Source: Alphaproteobacteria bacterium (lineage in GTDB: Bacteria > Pseudomonadota > Alphaproteobacteria > Rickettsiales > 21-14-0-20-44-7). From it: 26,975 nucleotides of DNA. The stretch is taken from assembly GCA_013288575.1 (NCBI GenBank), contig JABDBO010000007.1, forward strand, positions 1 through 26,975. The letters are read 5' to 3'. Shown piece after piece: positions 23,286 through 26,975 of this stretch. The notes beneath the pieces were generated by a model, which had not been told where the DNA came from, did no database searches, and was given only the letters and a program-made list of their open reading frames with translations. The position numbers and the translations under genes were made by a program. Within the stretch, counting starts at the first letter, position 1; the number at the start of each line of letters is the position of its first letter.

Positions 23286-23310
23286 GCCTAGCAAAATTGG
23301 ATTTTGAGGC
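23286..23310 (+). promoter_or_regulatory. Hairpin occluding the mgtA ribosome-binding site
   Basis: GCCT (23286-23289) and CAAAAT (23292-23297) pair with ATTTTG (23301-23306) and AGGC (23307-23310): ten base pairs, a two-base bulge and a three-base loop. The 3' arm contains the only Shine-Dalgarno-like sequence (GAGG, 23306-23309), and the mgtA ATG follows at 23312. Folding would block initiation. Confidence 0.5.
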
Positions 23311-23311
23311 G

Positions 23312-25990
23312 ATGGCGGATAGAAAGAAACCATTCACACGTGGAAAAAAGAGCCGGGAAGAACGGCAAGCGGCGATTGATGCTTCGCGCTTTTCCAAGCG
23401 CTTGCTTGCAGTTTCGCGCGCGCATAGCAGCGAGGCTTTCCAGCTTATGGGTAGTTCGCCCGAAGGTTTGACACCGGAAGAAATTGAAAACCGCCTAGAG
23501 CAATATGGGGAAAATGAAATTTCTCATGAAAAACCAGAGTCTTGGTATATTCAGTTTTTAATGGCTTTTGTTAATCCGTTTATTTTCGTTTTGATTGCGC
23601 TCGGCCTTGTTTCGCTAGTAACCGACGTATTATTTGCCGCACCCGGCGAGGAATCATATAAAACCATCATCGTCCTTTCGACGATGATTATTATCAGCAC
23701 GGTTCTGCGTTTTTGGCAGGAGTTCCGTTCAAATAAAGCGGCGGAAAAATTGCAGGATTTGGTGAGCACGACAGTTGCGGTTATCCGGCAGGGAAATATC
23801 CGCGCGGTTGAAATTCCGATCGATCAATTGGTGCCAGGTGACATTATCCAGCTTTCAGCCGGTGATATGATTCCGGCCGATGTACGCGTTTTGAACTCGA
23901 AAGATTTGTTCATAAGCCAGGCGATGCTGACCGGGGAATCAATCCCGGTGGAGAAATATGATGCGGTTTTGGATGATAAAACCGAAGATATTCTTGAAAT
24001 GAAGAATATCTGCTTCATGGGCACAAACGTTGTTAGCGGCACGGCAATTGCGCTGGTAATCAAAACCGGCAATTACACATATTTTGGCGGAATGGCCAAA
24101 GAAATTGCTGGTAAGCGTACAATGACATCATTCGATAAAGGGATTAGTCGCGTGAGCTGGCTTCTGATTCGGTTCATGATGATAATGGTGCCGATTGTTT
24201 TCGTTATCAATGGCATTACCAAACATGATTGGCTTGAAGCTCTGCTCTTCTCGGTTTCGGTTGCGGTTGGCTTAACGCCGGAAATGCTGCCGATGATTGT
24301 AACGGCCAATTTAGCGCGCGGGGCGGTGGTTATGGCGCGGCGCAAAACTATTGTGAAGCGTTTGAACGCAATTCAAAATTTCGGTGCGATGGATATTTTG
24401 TGCACTGATAAAACTGGCACATTGACGCAAGATAAAATTATCCTTGAGCGCCACTTGGATATTTATGGTGAGAATAATAATAAGGTGCTGGAATATGCTT
24501 ACCTCAACAGTTTCTACCAAACGGGTTTAAAGAATCTGCTCGATGTAGCGGTGATTGAAAGTGGTGAGGAAAATAAGCTAGATGATTTGCTAAATACTTA
24601 CCGTAAGATTGATGAAATTCCATTTGATTTCGTGCGCCGCCGGATGTCTGTAATTATGCGTGTGAATGGCCAGAACTTATTGGTATGCAAAGGTGCGGTG
24701 GAAGAAGTGCTGGCCCTTTGTGATGATGTTGATAAGCCAGGTGAAGAACCTACCAATTTTGCCGAGGAAATGCGTAATGAAGTGCGTGAAACCACGCGGA
24801 AATTAAATGAAGAAGGTTTGCGCGCACTGGCGGTTGCTTATAAATTCTTGCCGGCGGAAGAGCGCACTTATAACTTGCAGGATGAATCTGGCCTTGTGTT
24901 GGCTGGCTATATTGCATTTTTAGATCCGCCAAAAGAAACTGCAGAAACTGCAATTCGTGCACTGCATGAACATGGAGTAGAGGTGAAAGTCATTACTGGC
25001 GATAATGACATTGTTACTAAAAAGATATGTAAAGAAGTTGGGCTTGAGATTGAAAATATTGTGCTGGGAAAAGACATTGAGCTGATTTCCGACGCAGAAC
25101 TCGCCGAAATTGCTGAGCGCACCACCATATTTGCCAAGATGTCACCGGTGCAGAAATCCCGCGTGATAATGGCTCTGCAAAGCCGCGGGCATACGGTTGG
25201 TTATTTGGGTGATGGTATTAATGATGCGGCAGCGCTGCGCGCAGCGGATGTGGGAATTTCGGTGGATACGGCTGTTGATATTGCTAAAGAATCGGCAGAT
25301 ATTATTTTGCTCGAGAAAAGCCTGATGGTGTTGGAAGAGGGCGTATTAGAAGGGCGCAAAACTTTTGGTAATATCATTAAATATATAAAAATGACGGCAA
25401 GTTCCAATTTCGGCAATGTGTTTTCAGTGCTAGTAGCGAGCGCATTTTTGCCATTTTTACCGATGCTGCCGATCCAGATTTTAATTCAGAATTTGCTTTA
25501 TGACATTTCGCAAATTTCTATTCCTTGGGATAACGTCGACCGCGAATATTTAGAAAAACCACGCAAATGGGAATCTGGCGGCATTGCCAAATTTATGATT
25601 TTCATCGGCCCGATCAGTTCGATTTTTGATATCACCACTTTCTGCATCATGTGGTATGTGTTTGGCGCGAATAGTGAGCATATGCAATCTCTCTTCCAAT
25701 CTGGCTGGTTCGTTGAAGGGCTCTTATCGCAGACATTGGTTGTGCATATGATACGCACGCAGAAAATTCCATTCTTCCAAAGTATGCCAGCCACTGGAGT
25801 GATTTTGCTGACTTTGCTGATTATGACGATTGGTATTGCCTTGCCATTCACCACTCTTGGTTCACATGTTGGTTTAACGCCGTTGCCGCTTTCATATTTC
25901 CCGTGGCTGGCAGGTACGTTGTTGTGTTATTGCACGTTAACGCAGGTAGTGAAACGCTGGTTTATCCGTCGCTTTCATCAGTGGTTATAA
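23312..25990 (+). CDS. mgtA: P-type Mg2+-importing ATPase
   Basis: 892 residues, close to E. coli MgtA (898). A P3B-type ATPase that imports Mg2+ across the inner membrane. Motifs: IPIDQLVPGDIIQLSAGDMI, the actuator loop T207-G-E-S210, phosphorylation site D366-K-T-G-T370, nucleotide-binding CKGAVEEVL, and hinge G633-D-G-I-N-D638, with about ten membrane helices, the last four after residue 690. The N-terminal tail (about 1-40) is basic and Ser/Arg-rich. A TTG at 23297 would add five residues; I prefer the ATG at 23312, though the GAGG is only two bases away from it. Upstream lie a candidate leader peptide and three hairpins. MgtA genes are usually induced by Mg2+ shortage. Confidence 0.94.
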   Translation: MADRKKPFTRGKKSREERQAAIDASRFSKRLLAVSRAHSSEAFQLMGSSPEGLTPEEIENRLEQYGENEISHEKPESWYIQFLMAFVNPFIFVLIALGLVSLVTDVLFAAPGEESYKTIIVLSTMIIISTVLRFWQEFRSNKAAEKLQDLVSTTVAVIRQGNIRAVEIPIDQLVPGDIIQLSAGDMIPADVRVLNSKDLFISQAMLTGESIPVEKYDAVLDDKTEDILEMKNICFMGTNVVSGTAIALVIKTGNYTYFGGMAKEIAGKRTMTSFDKGISRVSWLLIRFMMIMVPIVFVINGITKHDWLEALLFSVSVAVGLTPEMLPMIVTANLARGAVVMARRKTIVKRLNAIQNFGAMDILCTDKTGTLTQDKIILERHLDIYGENNNKVLEYAYLNSFYQTGLKNLLDVAVIESGEENKLDDLLNTYRKIDEIPFDFVRRRMSVIMRVNGQNLLVCKGAVEEVLALCDDVDKPGEEPTNFAEEMRNEVRETTRKLNEEGLRALAVAYKFLPAEERTYNLQDESGLVLAGYIAFLDPPKETAETAIRALHEHGVEVKVITGDNDIVTKKICKEVGLEIENIVLGKDIELISDAELAEIAERTTIFAKMSPVQKSRVIMALQSRGHTVGYLGDGINDAAALRAADVGISVDTAVDIAKESADIILLEKSLMVLEEGVLEGRKTFGNIIKYIKMTASSNFGNVFSVLVASAFLPFLPMLPIQILIQNLLYDISQISIPWDNVDREYLEKPRKWESGGIAKFMIFIGPISSIFDITTFCIMWYVFGANSEHMQSLFQSGWFVEGLLSQTLVVHMIRTQKIPFFQSMPATGVILLTLLIMTIGIALPFTTLGSHVGLTPLPLSYFPWLAGTLLCYCTLTQVVKRWFIRRFHQWL

Positions 25991-26040
25991 TTTTTAATTT
26001 AAAGAAGGCGCGCAGTACGCCGCGAGTGTTTCACATGTTG

Positions 26041-26068
26041 TTGACGTTAGTTGGATGAGGTGTATAGT
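26041..26068 (+). promoter_or_regulatory. Sigma-70-type promoter for the MauE-like pair, likely leaderless
   Basis: TTGACG (26041-26046, 5/6), a 16-base spacer and TATAGT (26063-26068, 5/6). The ATG at 26075 is six bases after the -10, where transcription would begin. GAGG at 26057-26060 is too far (14 bases) to serve that ATG and would lie outside the message. Confidence 0.5.
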
Positions 26069-26074
26069 CAGTTC

Positions 26075-26416
26075 ATGAAAAAATTTATTTTAGCTGCTGC
26101 TTTTTTATCGATTGCAACTATTGCTGGGGCCGATGAGCCACAATCGCAACAAGGCTGGCCGCTTGACCCGAAAGATGCGCGCGAAATGGGACGAAGCCCG
26201 GCTTATAATAAAGCGGCTGACCAGGCCATTGCTGATCCAAGCAAAGCGGGATGTTATTATTCTACCTCAGGCTGTGATAAGGCAACTTTGGATAAAGATA
26301 ACCGCCTGGTTGATAAAGACTATCCACCAAAAAAATTCCCACAGGATGGTTATGTATTAGGGGCGGATGGGCTTTACCATTTCCAGCCTAACTCATTCGG
26401 CAGACAGCGCAATTAA
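26075..26416 (+). CDS. Small exported protein of unknown function
   Basis: 113 residues. Signal peptide MKKFILAAAFLSIATIAGA with cleavage likely after A19 (AGA, before DEP). The mature part is about 94 residues, rich in Asp, Lys, Pro and Gln, with two cysteines (C60, C67) that could form a disulfide, and ends in FQPNSFGRQRN. Not recognised. A TTG at 26051 would extend it by eight residues, but then the signal peptide would not be N-terminal. The gene ends TAATG, the last base being the start of the MauE-like gene; the two form a coupled pair, and an oxidative-folding or metal role is possible only by association. Confidence 0.68.
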   Translation: MKKFILAAAFLSIATIAGADEPQSQQGWPLDPKDAREMGRSPAYNKAADQAIADPSKAGCYYSTSGCDKATLDKDNRLVDKDYPPKKFPQDGYVLGADGLYHFQPNSFGRQRN

Positions 26417-26883
26417 TGAAAGCGGTGTCTAAGTATAAACCGCTGATAGTGATAATTGCTGTAATTGTTTTAGCTAGTTGGGCAATTTCCTACAATGACC
26501 CGAATTTGAACTTCATGCCGGCTTTCATGGGGCTGTTCTTCATAATTTTTGCGATGTTTAAGTTGATTGACCTTCTCGGCTTTGTGAAAGGTTTTGCGAT
26601 GTATGATTTGCTTACCAAAAGATATCGTAATTATGCTTATGCATATCCATTCATTGAGCTGGTTCTAGGGCTATTTTATTTAGCGGGTTTTGTGCCGGTT
26701 TTAACGAATCTGGTTACGGTAATTATAATGTTCATAAGCGCTGCCGGTGTAATATTGAGCATTAAGCGCGGCATGAATTTGAAATGCGCCTGTTTGGGAA
26801 CAACGCTTGAAGTGCCGCTTTCAACGGTGAGTATTATTGAAAATGTGGGTATGGGCGTAATGGCGCTTGTGCTTTTAGTTTAA
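26416..26883 (+). CDS. MauE/DoxX-like redox-associated membrane protein
   Basis: 155 residues with four membrane helices (about 8-25, 35-55, 76-96, 97-115) and a hydrophobic tail (about 138-155). The segment 'NLKCACLGTTLEVPLSTVSI' contains the CAC pair (C124, C126) followed by LG and then VPLSTVSIIEN, a signature of the MauE/DoxX-like family, some members of which take part in disulfide or metallo-protein maturation at the membrane. The target here is unknown. Start coupled to the upstream exported protein (TAATG); stop overlaps that of the convergent gene at the window edge. Confidence 0.78.
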   Translation: MKAVSKYKPLIVIIAVIVLASWAISYNDPNLNFMPAFMGLFFIIFAMFKLIDLLGFVKGFAMYDLLTKRYRNYAYAYPFIELVLGLFYLAGFVPVLTNLVTVIIMFISAAGVILSIKRGMNLKCACLGTTLEVPLSTVSIIENVGMGVMALVLLV

Positions 26884-26975
26884 GCAACTTTCTGCATATT
26901 TTCCGCTTCATAAATAGTGGCAAGGCTTGCCAGCCGCGAGATGATACCCCATTTGCTGAATTCACATGGGTTGGC
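26880..26975 (-). CDS. C-terminal end of an unidentified gene (runs off the right edge)
   Basis: The minus strand is open from 26975 to a TAA at 26882-26880, giving 31 residues including NPCEFSKWGIISRLASLATI and ending NMQKVA. The amphipathic helical look and the gene-tight spacing (its stop shares TTAA with the stop of the MauE-like gene, as at 4507-4510) support a real gene. Too short to identify. Confidence 0.55.
   Translation of the reverse strand, partial: ANPCEFSKWGIISRLASLATIYEAENMQKVA

Noticed and set aside
26000..26025. GGCG/CGCC stem after mgtA as a terminator
   Set aside because: Four pairs with a seven-base loop and no U-run after it.

Overview
This window looks like part of the chromosome of an alphaproteobacterium with moderate to low GC (about 40-45% by eye). 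The evidence is the family-level gene content: an aa3-type cytochrome oxidase subunit I, bacterial frataxin (CyaY), a PmbA/TldE protein, the LptF/LptG pair, a TAXI-type TRAP receptor, RuvAB, and a flagellar cap protein. Low GC and very tight gene packing would fit an early-branching or host-associated lineage, but no marker here settles the order. Most of the window is housekeeping. There is no rRNA, tRNA, CRISPR array, integrase, transposase or phage module that I can see.

Layout. 1-900: 3' end of coxA and a small membrane protein. 947-4510: a lysophospholipid salvage pair, an LplT-like flippase followed by an Aas-like acyltransferase/acyl-ACP synthetase. 4507-5975 (minus): a TPR lipoprotein and a BamE/SmpA-fold-like membrane-anchored protein, with a dispersed palindromic repeat between them. 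6062-7694: pyrB and radC, overlapping. 7702-9618 (minus): a two-gene unit of unknown proteins (one only 48 aa), a glutathione peroxidase and an unknown 212-aa protein. 9761-12208: an unusually long fliD behind a sigma-54-like promoter motif. 12218-15549 (minus): penicillin-binding protein 1A and pmbA, joined by TAATG. 15633-18924: cyaY, a TAXI receptor, then ruvA-ruvB. 18968-20753: a small lipoprotein and a 435-aa protein with weak TraB/ChaN/EreA-like signatures. 20817-23047 (minus): lptF-lptG, the LPS export permease. 23161-25990: a P-type Mg2+ ATPase (mgtA) with a complex leader. 26075-26883: a small exported protein and a MauE/DoxX-like membrane protein. A minus-strand gene runs off the right end.

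The most interesting region is the mgtA leader (about 23150-23311). It holds a Shine-Dalgarno-led 18-codon micro-ORF whose start is acidic and proline-containing, like the enterobacterial MgtL leader peptide. Two hairpins with interchangeable arms follow, then a third hairpin that buries the mgtA ribosome-binding site. This is a candidate Mg2+-responsive leader in an alphaproteobacterium.

Other signals: a repeated promoter layout that would give leaderless transcripts (nearly identical in front of gpx and lptF); three families of short repeats (octamer hairpin before cyaY, heptamers before and inside ruvA, inverted 17-mers after the TAXI gene); and internally duplicated modules in FliD. Genes often lack clear Shine-Dalgarno sites, and adjacent genes often share stop or start bases (TAATG between co-directional genes, shared TTAA between convergent ones).
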